Shown here: in pieces, positions 1-7,597 of the stretch
How the letters are laid out: each line of letters starts with the position of its first letter
Position numbering within the stretch: the first letter of the stretch is position 1
Assembly: GCA_041574955.1 (NCBI GenBank)
Contig: JBFGNS010000061.1
Coordinates: forward strand, 1 to 23,806
Source of the DNA: CALZJC01 sp041574955
GTDB lineage: Bacteria > Acidobacteriota > Thermoanaerobaculia > Multivoradales > JAHEKO01
Reading direction: 5' to 3'
DNA: 23,806 nt
Position numbers and translations under genes: made by a program
Notes under the pieces: generated by a model
Told to the model about the DNA's origin: nothing
Seen by the model: only the letters and a program-made list of their open reading frames with translations
Databases searched by the model: none

Positions 1-49
1 CCCTCACCCACACCGAACCTGCCACGCCCCCTCGCCGCCCGCCCCGAGA

Positions 50-68
50 TCCCTCGCTGGACTCGGGG
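50..68 (-). repeat. REP-like hairpin repeat, copy A
   Basis: Minus-strand reading: CCCC-GA-GT-CCA-GC-GA-GGGA. This is the most degenerate of five copies in the window, with one C/A mismatch and one T-G wobble in the stem. The GA/GA internal loop is intact. Confidence 0.6.
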
Positions 69-272
69 TGACAAGCAGAGCCTGACGGCTCGAAGGGCGT
101 TGGTGGCGGGAGGGCTCGGAGCCGATCGGCTGGAGGGAGCGCCAGCCGGCGGGGGCCCGGGCGGAGCGACATCACCCTCGCCTCTGGAGCGCAGCCCGGG
201 CCACCGCCGGCCCAGCGACCGGGCCCTCACCCACACCGCACCTGCCACGCCCCCTCGCCGCCCGCCCCGAGA

Positions 273-291
273 TCCCTCGCTACGCTCGGGA
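273..291 (-). repeat. REP-like hairpin repeat, copy B
   Basis: Minus-strand reading: TCCC-GA-GC-GTA-GC-GA-GGGA. The outer stem is 4 bp, followed by facing GA/GA, a 2-bp inner stem and a 3-nt loop. It lies in the second direct repeat and shares flanking sequence with copy A. Confidence 0.75.
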
Positions 292-315
292 TGACGAGCG
301 GAGCTCGAGGGTCTG

Positions 316-358
316 GGAAGTCGTGATGGAAGTCGTGGTGGATCGGGGCGCGACTTCC
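316..358 (-). terminator. Hairpin downstream of the ferredoxin gene, possible terminator
   Basis: The 8-mer GGAAGTCG occurs at 316-323 and again at 328-335. Both are exactly complementary to CGACTTCC at 351-358, so two alternative hairpins share one arm. The structure lies 24 bp past the ferredoxin stop codon on that gene's strand. There is no T-run, so intrinsic termination is uncertain. Confidence 0.35.
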
Positions 359-381
359 AGCGCGCTCACGTCAAGCCCACG

Positions 382-624
382 CTAAGGCACCAGCCGCTCG
401 CCGCCCTCGTCCCAGGCCTCGAGCGCATCCACCGGGCAGAAGCCGCAGGCGTCGAGCAGCCGCTGCCGGTCGATCTCCGAAGGCTCCTCGGTGAAGGCGA
501 CGATCTGCCGGTCGTCGAGCCGGAACACCTCCGGCGCCGTCTTGATGCAGGCGCCGGTGCCGATGCACGAGTCGCGGTCGATGCGTATGGTGAGGCCGGA
601 GAGGCGACGCTCGGGGGGAGGCAT
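382..624 (-). CDS. Single-cluster ferredoxin ([3Fe-4S] or [4Fe-4S])
   Basis: An 80-residue acidic soluble electron carrier. Cysteines are C20, C26, C60 and C63, in the patterns C-x5-C and C-G-F-C-P-V-D-A-L. The C-x5-C spacing with a final C-P is typical of small ferredoxins that reduce cytochrome P450s and similar enzymes. The position that is Cys or Asp in [4Fe-4S] relatives is T23 here, so a [3Fe-4S] cluster is likely unless C60 takes part. The ATG at 624 is the only good start. The gene stands alone, divergent from the ion-transport operon, so its partner enzyme is not visible. No P450 or other obvious client lies nearby. Family assignment is firm; cluster type is inferred. Confidence 0.85.
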   Translation of the reverse strand: MPPPERRLSGLTIRIDRDSCIGTGACIKTAPEVFRLDDRQIVAFTEEPSEIDRQRLLDACGFCPVDALEAWDEGGERLVP

Positions 625-772
625 GGATGGATTCTAGCGGCACCGCAGCGTACGAACTACGGTGCTGCTTTGCCTCCTCCCAGCCGCCCCGCCCCTCCTT
701 GACCCCCCGCCCTCCCCGGTCTAGGGTTCGCGGCCGGGCGGAAGATGGGAAGATGGGCCCCGCCGCGCCACC

Positions 773-1576
773 ATGCCCGACCGCAAAGACAGCTCCGGCT
801 CCTGGTGGAGCCGGCACGAGCTAGCCCCCGGCCACTCCGCCCGCTGGCGGATCGGGCCGCTCGGGCTGTGGGCGCTGAGCGGCCAGCACGAGTGGCAGCT
901 GGCCTACGACTGGGACCCCGAGCTGGACATGGCGCAGGACTGGGAGCACGAGGCCGGCGCCCCCTTTCCCGAGGAGCCGCCCAACCACGAGCGCTACGTC
1001 GTCGGCGACACCGGCGACTTCCTCACCCTCGGCCCGAAGCTCGCCGACCGGCCGGTGATCTCGCTGCCGCGGGTGCCGTTCCACCTGCTGCCGGAGCAGG
1101 AGACCACGCTCTACGTCGGCTCGCCGATCTGGCTGCGGCTGAGCGTGGGCGAGCCGCCGGTGGAGATCAAGCAGCTGCCCACCCGCCGTCCGTCCGACAG
1201 CTGGTTCGGCGGCTCGACCCGCGAGGGCGAGGCCTGCTACGCCATCAAGACCCGCGCGCTGACCGATCTGGACAAGCTGCCGGTCTTCCACCGCAGCGCC
1301 GTCACACCGGTGCTGATCCGCAACCAGGCGGCCGACTCGCTGTGGCTCGAGAAGCTCAAGCTGCCGGTGCCCTACCTGTCGCTGTTCGCCGGCCAGGACT
1401 CGCGGCTGTGGACCGAGCGCGTCAGCCTGACCCGCAGCGAGACGTCCGGCATGGCGTCGCTCGACATCCGCTCGGGCCCGCCCGAGGAAGCGCCGGGAGC
1501 CGAGCCGGTGACGCGGCCGCGCCTCACCCACGAGCCCAACCTGCTGATCCGAGCCTTCGGCAGCCTGTTCGGTTGA
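773..1576 (+). CDS. DUF432-like protein, first gene of the ion-homeostasis operon
   Basis: A 267-residue protein with no signal peptide or clear membrane segment, rich in Trp and acidic residues. The N-terminal pattern (E-L-A-P-G, W-R-I-G-P-L-x-L-W, then E-W-Q-L-A) resembles DUF432, a family I recall being encoded beside mechanosensitive channels in archaea and bacteria. The match is from memory and moderate. Its stop codon is 31 bp from the first MscS gene, so the two are very probably co-transcribed. That suggests a cytosolic or peripheral accessory to the channel, but no function can be read from the sequence. The ATG at 773 has no strong Shine-Dalgarno site; two GAAGATGG copies precede it. 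Confidence 0.65.
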   Translation: MPDRKDSSGSWWSRHELAPGHSARWRIGPLGLWALSGQHEWQLAYDWDPELDMAQDWEHEAGAPFPEEPPNHERYVVGDTGDFLTLGPKLADRPVISLPRVPFHLLPEQETTLYVGSPIWLRLSVGEPPVEIKQLPTRRPSDSWFGGSTREGEACYAIKTRALTDLDKLPVFHRSAVTPVLIRNQAADSLWLEKLKLPVPYLSLFAGQDSRLWTERVSLTRSETSGMASLDIRSGPPEEAPGAEPVTRPRLTHEPNLLIRAFGSLFG

Positions 1577-1607
1577 GCGACTGGCGAACAGTCTCCGGGA
1601 GAGCACG

Positions 1608-2480
1608 ATGAGCGACTGGCTTTCGACCCTGCGCGACCAGTTCGGCGACTACCTGACGCTCGAAAAGGCGTTCGAGCTGATGCGCGCCGCCATCCTGCTG
1701 GCGGTCGGCCTGGTGATCGCCAGCCTGCTGTCGCGGGCGATCCGCCGGCTGATCGCCGACCGCCTGCCGCCGCAGCAGGTGCAGCTCATTCGCCGGCTGG
1801 TCTACTACCTGCTGCTCGGTCTGTTCGTGGTCGCCGGGCTGCACCAGCTGGGCTTCAACCTGAGCGTGCTGCTGGGCGCCGCCGGCGTGCTGTCGGTGGC
1901 CGCCGGCTTCGCCTCCCAGACCTCGGCCTCCAACCTGGTCAGCGGCCTGTTCCTGATCTTCGAGCGGCCGTTCGAGGTCGGCGACACCATCCAGGTGGGC
2001 GGCACTACCGGCGAGGTGCTGGCCATCGACCTGCTGTCGGTCAAGCTGCGCACCTTCGACAACATCTTCGTGCGGCTGCCCAACGAGTCGATGATCAAGT
2101 CCGAGGTCAGGACGCTCAGCCGCTTCCCCATCCGGCGCATCGACGTCCAGGTGGGCGTCGCCTACGACTCCGACCTGGCGCTGGTGCGCGCCACGCTGAT
2201 GGCCACCGCCGACCGCAACCCGCTCAGCCTCGACGAGCCCAAGCCGCTGCTGCAGCTGCTGGCCTTCGGCGACTCGGCGATCAACCTGCAGTTCTCGGTC
2301 TGGACCCTACGCGAGAACTTCGTGGCCTTGAAGACCCGCATCCAGGAAGAGATCAAGGCGGCGTTCGACGAGGCCGGGGTCGAGATCCCGTTCCCGCAGC
2401 GCACGCTGTCCGCCGGCCGCACCGCGCCGCTGCCGGTCACGCTGGTGGAGCCGGCGGCATCCGAGCCGGCCGGCGACTGA
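1608..2480 (+). CDS. MscS-family mechanosensitive channel (first paralogue)
   Basis: A 290-residue inner-membrane channel that would open under membrane tension and release ions and solutes during osmotic downshock. Transmembrane segments lie at about 25-45 and 62-81. The pore-lining TM3 follows at about 86-120, rich in Gly and Ala and ending F-E-R-P-F-E-V-G-D. The MscS beta domain follows (G-T-T-G-E-V, then D-N-I-F-V-R-L-P-N-E-S). The C-terminal alpha/beta part ends at V-E-I-P-F-P-Q. Length and order match the compact MscS type. The ATG at 1608 is preceded by GGGAGA. The second MscS gene follows after 67 bp. Confidence 0.95.
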   Translation: MSDWLSTLRDQFGDYLTLEKAFELMRAAILLAVGLVIASLLSRAIRRLIADRLPPQQVQLIRRLVYYLLLGLFVVAGLHQLGFNLSVLLGAAGVLSVAAGFASQTSASNLVSGLFLIFERPFEVGDTIQVGGTTGEVLAIDLLSVKLRTFDNIFVRLPNESMIKSEVRTLSRFPIRRIDVQVGVAYDSDLALVRATLMATADRNPLSLDEPKPLLQLLAFGDSAINLQFSVWTLRENFVALKTRIQEEIKAAFDEAGVEIPFPQRTLSAGRTAPLPVTLVEPAASEPAGD

Positions 2481-2547
2481 GCGCCCCCGCCGGCCGGGCC
2501 TTGCCGCCCGCCAGCCGGAGCCGGGGGCAGAACCAAGGAGCACGACG

Positions 2548-3435
2548 ATGAACTGGAAAGAGAGCCTCCGGGAGGGCAAGGCCCTGTTCGATATCCGCCT
2601 GTTCGAGATCAGCAACACGCCGGTGACCGTCGCCACCCTGGCGTCGATCGTGCTGGTGATCCTCGCGACTTTCTGGATCGCCCACCTGCTGCAGCGCGCC
2701 GCGATGCGCGCGCTGACCCGCAGGGACGGCGCCGACGAGGGCACCGCCGCGGCCACCGCGCGGCTGGTGCGCTACGTGGTGCTGGTGGTGGGCTTCGCGG
2801 TCGGCATCCAGAGCGTGGGCATCGACCTGACGGCGCTGTTCGCCGCCGGCGCGGTGTTCGCCGTGGCAATCGGCTTCGCGATGCAGAACATCGCCCAGAA
2901 CTTCGTCTCGGGCATCATCCTGCTGGCCGAGCGCTCGATCAAGCCGGGCGACGTGCTCGAGGTCGACGGCCGGCTGGTGCAGGTCACGGACATGGCGATC
3001 CGCGCCACCATCGCGCGCACCCTGGACGAGGAGGACGTCGTCATCCCCAACTCGTACCTGGTGACCTCGACGGTCAAGAACTACACGTTCCGCGACTCGC
3101 TCTACCGGCTGCGCTCCGTCGTGGGGGTAACCTACTCCTCCGACATGGCCCAGGTGCGCCGGGTGCTGGAGAAGGCCGCCGGCGAGCTCGACTGGCGCTC
3201 CTCCGAGCGCGAGCCGAGGATCCTGATGACCGAGTTCGGCGACTCGTCGGTCAACTGGGAGGTGTCGGTCTGGATGGACAACCCATGGCAGATGAACAGC
3301 CGCCGCTCCGAGCTCAACCAGGCCATCTGGTGGGCGCTCGCCGAGGCCGGCATCACCATCGCCTTCCCGCAGCTCGACGTCCACTTCGATCCGCCGGTAA
3401 CCTCGTCGCTCGAGCGGCTTCGGGCCGCGGGCTGA
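2548..3435 (+). CDS. MscS-family mechanosensitive channel (second, divergent paralogue)
   Basis: A 295-residue channel of the same architecture as the preceding gene: TM1 about 26-48, TM2 about 73-92, TM3 about 96-128. TM3 contains G-F-A-M-Q-N-I-A-Q-N-F-V-S-G and ends I-K-P-G-D. The beta domain carries D-E-E-D-V-V-I-P-N-S-Y, and the C-terminus has I-A-F-P-Q. It is clearly not a recent duplicate of its neighbour, because the TM3 and linker sequences differ widely, so the two probably have different gating or conductance. AAGGAG precedes the ATG. CorA follows 22 bp after the stop codon. Confidence 0.95.
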   Translation: MNWKESLREGKALFDIRLFEISNTPVTVATLASIVLVILATFWIAHLLQRAAMRALTRRDGADEGTAAATARLVRYVVLVVGFAVGIQSVGIDLTALFAAGAVFAVAIGFAMQNIAQNFVSGIILLAERSIKPGDVLEVDGRLVQVTDMAIRATIARTLDEEDVVIPNSYLVTSTVKNYTFRDSLYRLRSVVGVTYSSDMAQVRRVLEKAAGELDWRSSEREPRILMTEFGDSSVNWEVSVWMDNPWQMNSRRSELNQAIWWALAEAGITIAFPQLDVHFDPPVTSSLERLRAAG

Positions 3436-3457
3436 TCGTCCCGCAAGGAGGCTGCCG

Positions 3458-4528
3458 ATGAGCCGCAGAAGACGCCGCCACCCGCCGGGCACCGCGCCCG
3501 GCATCCTAACCGCTCCCGCCGAGCGGCGCGTCGAGTCGATCACCATCAAGGTCATCGACTACAACGCCGAGCGCTACGAAGAGGCCGAGGTGGCGACGGT
3601 GGACGAAACCCTGGCGCACCTCGACCGCGACGACAGCGTCACCTGGGTCGACATCACGGGCGTGCACGACGTCGAGATGCTGGCGGCGATGGGCGAGCAC
3701 CTGGGGCTCCACCCGCTGGCGCTCGAGGACGTCGTCAACACCCACCAGCGCCCCAAGCTCGAGGACTACGGCTCGCACAACTACGTCGTGCTCCGTCTGC
3801 CCCGGCTCGAGGGCGAGCTGAGCTCCGAGCAGTACAGCCTGTTTCTCGGCCGCGGCTGGGTGCTCACCTTCCAGGAGACCGCGGGCGACCCGTTCGAGGC
3901 GGTGCGCGACCGGCTGCGCCGCGGCCGGGTGAGGATCCGCGGCGCCGGCTCGGACTATCTGGCCTACGCCCTGATCGACGCCGTGGTCGACGCCTTCTTC
4001 CCGCTGCTCGAGCAGTACGGCGAGCGCATCGAGACGCTCGAGGACGAGCTGCTCGACCGGCCGGAGCGCAGCGCGCTGCAGCGGGTGCACGACATCAAGG
4101 GCGACCTGCTCGAGATCCGCCGCGCCACCTGGCCGCTACGCGAGGTGATCAACGGCTTCGAGCGCCAGGAGGTCGACCTGATCAGCGACCAGACGCGGCT
4201 GTTCCTGCGCGACTGCTACGACCACACGGTCCAGATCATGGACATAGTCGAGACCTACCGTGATCTGTCGAGCGCGCTCACCGATCTGTACCTGTCGAGC
4301 GTCAGCAACCGGATGAACGAGGTGATGAAGGTGCTGACCGTGATCGCCTCGATCTTCATCCCGCTGACCTTCCTGGCCGGCATCTACGGTATGAACTTCA
4401 ACCCCGAGGTCAGCCGCTACAACATGCCGGAGCTCAACTGGGCCTGGGGTTACCCAGTGTTCTGGGTGGTGATCGTGGGGCTCGCCGGCTTCATGGTCTG
4501 GCTGTTCCGGCGCAGGGGCTGGCTTTGA
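3458..4528 (+). CDS. CorA-type magnesium/cobalt transporter
   Basis: A 356-residue CorA-like channel for Mg2+ uptake, expected to be a pentamer in the inner membrane. A long cytosolic domain (about 1-290) includes the acidic region L-E-D-V-V-N-T-H-Q-R-P-K and the long helix that ends it. TM1 ends in the signature Y-G-M-N (G311-M312-N313), and TM2 is at about 330-350. The C-terminus is basic (F-R-R-R-G-W-L), as usual for the family. The length matches family members of about 350 residues. An AAGGAG site lies 7-8 bases before the ATG. The first 25 residues are Arg/Pro-rich and may be poorly conserved. The gene lies within the channel operon. Confidence 0.95.
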   Translation: MSRRRRRHPPGTAPGILTAPAERRVESITIKVIDYNAERYEEAEVATVDETLAHLDRDDSVTWVDITGVHDVEMLAAMGEHLGLHPLALEDVVNTHQRPKLEDYGSHNYVVLRLPRLEGELSSEQYSLFLGRGWVLTFQETAGDPFEAVRDRLRRGRVRIRGAGSDYLAYALIDAVVDAFFPLLEQYGERIETLEDELLDRPERSALQRVHDIKGDLLEIRRATWPLREVINGFERQEVDLISDQTRLFLRDCYDHTVQIMDIVETYRDLSSALTDLYLSSVSNRMNEVMKVLTVIASIFIPLTFLAGIYGMNFNPEVSRYNMPELNWAWGYPVFWVVIVGLAGFMVWLFRRRGWL

Positions 4529-4542
4529 GCCGGCGTCCGGCT
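4528..4542 (+). promoter_or_regulatory. Small hairpin where the SLC12-like gene's ribosome-binding site would be
   Basis: AGCCGG-CGT-CCGGCT forms a 6-bp stem with a 3-nt loop. It starts on the last base of the CorA stop codon and ends 8 bases before the next ATG (4551). That gene has no Shine-Dalgarno-like sequence, so its translation may depend on coupling to CorA. This may be chance in GC-rich DNA. Confidence 0.3.
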
Positions 4543-4550
4543 AGCGCGCC

Positions 4551-6764
4551 ATGAGCGAGACCGACAGCGGCGCCGCCGTCAAGCGGTTCAACGCCTTCTC
4601 GGGCGTCTTCACGCCCAGCATCCTCACCATCCTCGGCGTCGTCCTCTATCTGAGGACCGGCTGGGTGGTCGGCAACCTCGGCCTGATGGGGGCGCTGCTG
4701 GTGATCGTGCTGGCGCACGTCATCTCCACCATCACCGGGCTGTCGGTGGCCTCGATCGCCACCAACCGCACGGTCGGCGTGGGCGGCGCCTACTTCATGA
4801 TCAGCCGCTCGCTGGGCGGCTCGGCGGGCGCCGCGATCGGCATCCCGCTGTACCTCGCCCAGGGGTTGAGCATCGCGTTCTACGTCGTCGGCTTCGCCGA
4901 GAGCATGGCGCCGCTCGTCGGCGGATTCGATCCACGGTTGATCGCCAGCTTCACCTGCCTGGTGCTGACGCTGATCTCGCTCAAGGGCGCCGACCTGGCG
5001 ATCAAGACCCAGTACTTCGTGATGGCGGCGATCGGCCTGTCGCTGATCTCGTTCTTCCTCGGCCGCACCCCCGACCCGCCGGCCGAGGTGCCGCTGTTCA
5101 ACCAGGGCGGGCTCGGTTTCGCGGCGGTGTTCGCGGTGTTCTTTCCGGCGGTCACCGGCATCATGGCCGGGGTCAGCATGTCGGGCGACCTCAAGGACCC
5201 ACGTCACGACCTGCCGCGCGGCACCCTGGCGGCGATCGCTGTCGGTTTCCTGGCCTACGTCGCGGTGCCGATCTGGCTGGCCCGCAACCTCGACACGGCC
5301 ACCCTGCTGACCGACAACCAGGCGATGTGGACGGTGGCGCGGGTGCCAGCGCTGATCTTTGCCGGTGTCTGGGCGGCGACCCTGTCGAGCGCGCTGGGCT
5401 CGATCCTGGCGGCGCCGCGCACGCTCCAGGCGCTGGCGGTCGACGGCTTCGCGCCGCGCTTCCTGGCGCGCGGCTCGGGACCCGCCAACGAGCCCCGGGT
5501 GGGGCTGGTGGGCACCTTCGCGCTGGCGATGGTGGTGATCTGGCTCGGCGGCCTCGACGTCATCGCCCAGGTCCTGACCATGTTCTTTCTCGCCAGCTAC
5601 GGCGTCACCAACCTGGCCTGCGGGCTCGAACGCTGGGCCGCCAGCCCCAGCTTCCGGCCCACCTTCCTGGTGCCGTGGTGGATCTCGATCGCCGGCGCGG
5701 TGGCCTGTTTCTACGTCATGAGCATCATCGACCTGCCGGCGATGCTGCTGGCGGCGGCGATCTGCGCCGCCATCTACTTCCTGGCCCAGCGCCGGGCGCT
5801 CGACACCACCTTCGGCGACGCCCGCCACGGCATCTGGGCGGCGCTGGTGCGCTCGTCGCTGCAGCGCTACCGGCGGGCCGAGTTCCACCCGGTCAACTGG
5901 CGCCCCAACCTGCTGATCTTCGGCGGCAGCCTGGCACGGCGCTCGTACCTGGCCGAGCTGGGCAACGCGATGGTTCAGGACCGCGGCATCGTGTCGTTCT
6001 TCCAGCTGGTAGCCGGCCGGATCCAGGAGCTGGCCGGCAAGCGCCATGAGCTGCTCGAGCTGCTCGAAGGCCAGGCGGCGCAGGAGTTCCCCAACCTGTT
6101 CTGCCGGGTGGAGTTCGTGAACGACATCTACAGGGGCATGGTGGAGGTCACGCAGTCGTACGGCGTCGGCAACTTCGAAGCCAACACGGTGATGTTCGGC
6201 TGGACCGACAAGCCCGAACGCCAGGAGAGCTACGTCGAAGCGCTGCGCGACCTGCTGGCGCTCGACCGCTCGGCGTTGCTGGTGCGCTACGATCTCGACC
6301 GCGGCTTCGGGCTCGGCCGGAAGATCGACATCTGGTGGGGCGGACTGGAACGCAACGGCGCCCTGATGCTGCTGCTCGCCTACCTGATCAACTCGCACGG
6401 CCGCTGGCGCGACGCCGATGTGCGGGTGCTCACCGTGGTCGGCTCGGACAAGCGCCGCGAGCGCGCCGAGGCCGAGCTCAGGCGGATCATGGAGGAGACC
6501 CGGCTGAGCGCCGAGACCCGCGTGCTGATGCGCCGCGGCACGCCGATCGCCGAGGTGATGCGCGAAGAGAGCGGTGACAGCGACCTGGTGCTCGTCGGCC
6601 TGCGCCAGCCCAAACCCGACGAGACCGCCGCCGACTACCTATCGGCCTACGAGCGCATCCTGGCGGTGCTGCCGACCGTCATCCTGGTGGCCAGCGCACC
6701 CAGCTTCGAGGGGGCGCCGGTGCTGTTCGACGGCGCCGAGGAGCCAGCCCGGCCGGCGCGTTAG
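4551..6764 (+). CDS. Cation-chloride cotransporter family protein (SLC12/APC superfamily)
   Basis: A 737-residue protein with about 12 membrane segments in residues 15-420 and a large cytosolic C-terminal domain. The N-terminus F-N-A-F-S-G-V-F-T-P-S-I-L-T-I-L-G-V and R-T-G-W-V-V-G are hallmarks of Na-K-Cl and K-Cl cotransporters. So is the C-terminal sequence K-I-D-I-W-W-G-G followed by G-A-L-M-L-L-L-A-Y-L, which corresponds to the I-D-V-W-W motif of eukaryotic SLC12 proteins. It would move K+ and/or Na+ with Cl-, but ion specificity cannot be read here. Its place after two MscS genes and CorA supports a role in volume and ion balance. A generic amino-acid permease is less likely because of the C-terminal domain. 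Confidence 0.88.
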   Translation: MSETDSGAAVKRFNAFSGVFTPSILTILGVVLYLRTGWVVGNLGLMGALLVIVLAHVISTITGLSVASIATNRTVGVGGAYFMISRSLGGSAGAAIGIPLYLAQGLSIAFYVVGFAESMAPLVGGFDPRLIASFTCLVLTLISLKGADLAIKTQYFVMAAIGLSLISFFLGRTPDPPAEVPLFNQGGLGFAAVFAVFFPAVTGIMAGVSMSGDLKDPRHDLPRGTLAAIAVGFLAYVAVPIWLARNLDTATLLTDNQAMWTVARVPALIFAGVWAATLSSALGSILAAPRTLQALAVDGFAPRFLARGSGPANEPRVGLVGTFALAMVVIWLGGLDVIAQVLTMFFLASYGVTNLACGLERWAASPSFRPTFLVPWWISIAGAVACFYVMSIIDLPAMLLAAAICAAIYFLAQRRALDTTFGDARHGIWAALVRSSLQRYRRAEFHPVNWRPNLLIFGGSLARRSYLAELGNAMVQDRGIVSFFQLVAGRIQELAGKRHELLELLEGQAAQEFPNLFCRVEFVNDIYRGMVEVTQSYGVGNFEANTVMFGWTDKPERQESYVEALRDLLALDRSALLVRYDLDRGFGLGRKIDIWWGGLERNGALMLLLAYLINSHGRWRDADVRVLTVVGSDKRRERAEAELRRIMEETRLSAETRVLMRRGTPIAEVMREESGDSDLVLVGLRQPKPDETAADYLSAYERILAVLPTVILVASAPSFEGAPVLFDGAEEPARPAR

Positions 6765-6774
6765 GAGGACCCCC

Positions 6775-7548
6775 GTGCTGCGCGGCCTGCTGCTCACCCT
6801 GGCGATACTCCTGCTCCTCACCGGCGTCACCGTGTGGTGGGCCGGCAAGCAGGCGGCGGCGCTGCCGGAATGGTACCGGCAGGCGGAGGCGGCGGGCGAG
6901 CTCGAGCCCGACCTGATGGCCGCCGGCCGCCGCGCCGCCCCCAGGCTGGTGTCGCGCTTCGGGCGCGAGCTGCTCGACGAGCTGACCGACGACGACGGGG
7001 TCGAAGACGAGTCGTTCGGCGACCGCCTCGAGCGGCGAGGCAAGCTGCTGCTCGAGAGCTTCCGGCGGGGACGCGAGGTGAGGATGACCGCCGCCGATCT
7101 CGAGAGCCTGGTGCTGGCGCGGCTGGCCGACGACGACGAGGGCCGCGAGCTGCTCGCCGCGATGCGCGCGGTGCGCGCCGAGATCGCCGGTGGCCAGGTC
7201 GAGCTGGGGGCGGTGGTGGTGCCGGCGCGGCTGCCGCGTGACCGGCTGTCAGTCGAGTTGCGCTCGGCGCTCGACAGGCTGGCGCTTCTCCCCGGCGTCG
7301 GCGAGCGCGAGCTGTACGTGGGCCTCCGCGCCACCCCCTACGCGGTCGACGGCAGGCTGCTGATGCGTCCGCCGGTGCGGCTCGAGGTGGGCGGGCTGAC
7401 CATCGGCTCGGAGCTGGCGGTCAAGCTCCTCCGCCCACCGCCCGCCGCCCTCGCCGCCGGCTTCGAGATCGACCTCGGCCGGGCGCAGGTGCGCGAGGTG
7501 GCGGTCGAGGACGGGGTGCTGGTGCTCACCCTGTCGCCGAGGCTCTAG
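6775..7548 (+). CDS. Membrane-anchored protein of unknown function, last gene of the ion operon
   Basis: A 257-residue protein I do not recognise. One hydrophobic segment (about 3-22, ending V-W-W-A-G) is an uncleaved anchor or signal, and the rest would be extracytoplasmic. The middle (about 35-150) is charged and helical, with many E, R and D residues. The C-terminal third is beta-rich with repeated V-x-L and L-x-V patterns. I chose the GTG at 6775 because GGAGG at 6764-6768 overlaps the previous stop codon and sits 6 bases before it. Longer starts would run inside the cotransporter gene. The 10-bp gap implies co-expression with the cotransporter. Confidence 0.8.
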   Translation: MLRGLLLTLAILLLLTGVTVWWAGKQAAALPEWYRQAEAAGELEPDLMAAGRRAAPRLVSRFGRELLDELTDDDGVEDESFGDRLERRGKLLLESFRRGREVRMTAADLESLVLARLADDDEGRELLAAMRAVRAEIAGGQVELGAVVVPARLPRDRLSVELRSALDRLALLPGVGERELYVGLRATPYAVDGRLLMRPPVRLEVGGLTIGSELAVKLLRPPPAALAAGFEIDLGRAQVREVAVEDGVLVLTLSPRL

Positions 7549-7597
7549 CCCGACCTTGCTCACCACCCAGCAGCGCAAGGTGAAGAGGCCGGGCTAG
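7545..7597. terminator. Palindrome between convergent genes, likely bidirectional terminator
   Basis: CTAGCCCG at 7545-7552 is the exact reverse complement of CGGGCTAG at 7590-7597. Inside it CCTTGC (7554-7559) pairs with GCAAGG (7575-7580). The outer arms contain the TAG stop codons of both convergent genes. There is no strong T-run on either side. Confidence 0.5.

Larger units (their letters stand above)
1..303. repeat. Direct repeat pair (1-80 and 224-303) around a hairpin spacer
   Basis: The first 80 or so bases recur from 224 to about 303, offset by 223 bp, with few changes in the first 58 bases. Each copy ends in a REP-like hairpin (50-68 and 273-291) read on the minus strand. The spacer has a strong inverted repeat: 145-162 pairs with 194-211, 18 bases with one mismatch and a 31-nt loop. 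A second stem pairs 127-133 with 142-148. A 64-codon open frame at 100-294 is only a GC-rich shadow. I see no gene in 1-381. Confidence 0.8.

Noticed and set aside
4491..6398. A 635-codon open frame opposite the cotransporter gene
   Set aside because: It lies antisense to a clear membrane transporter, is rich in R, H, Q, A and G from codon-position bias, and has no recognisable motif.
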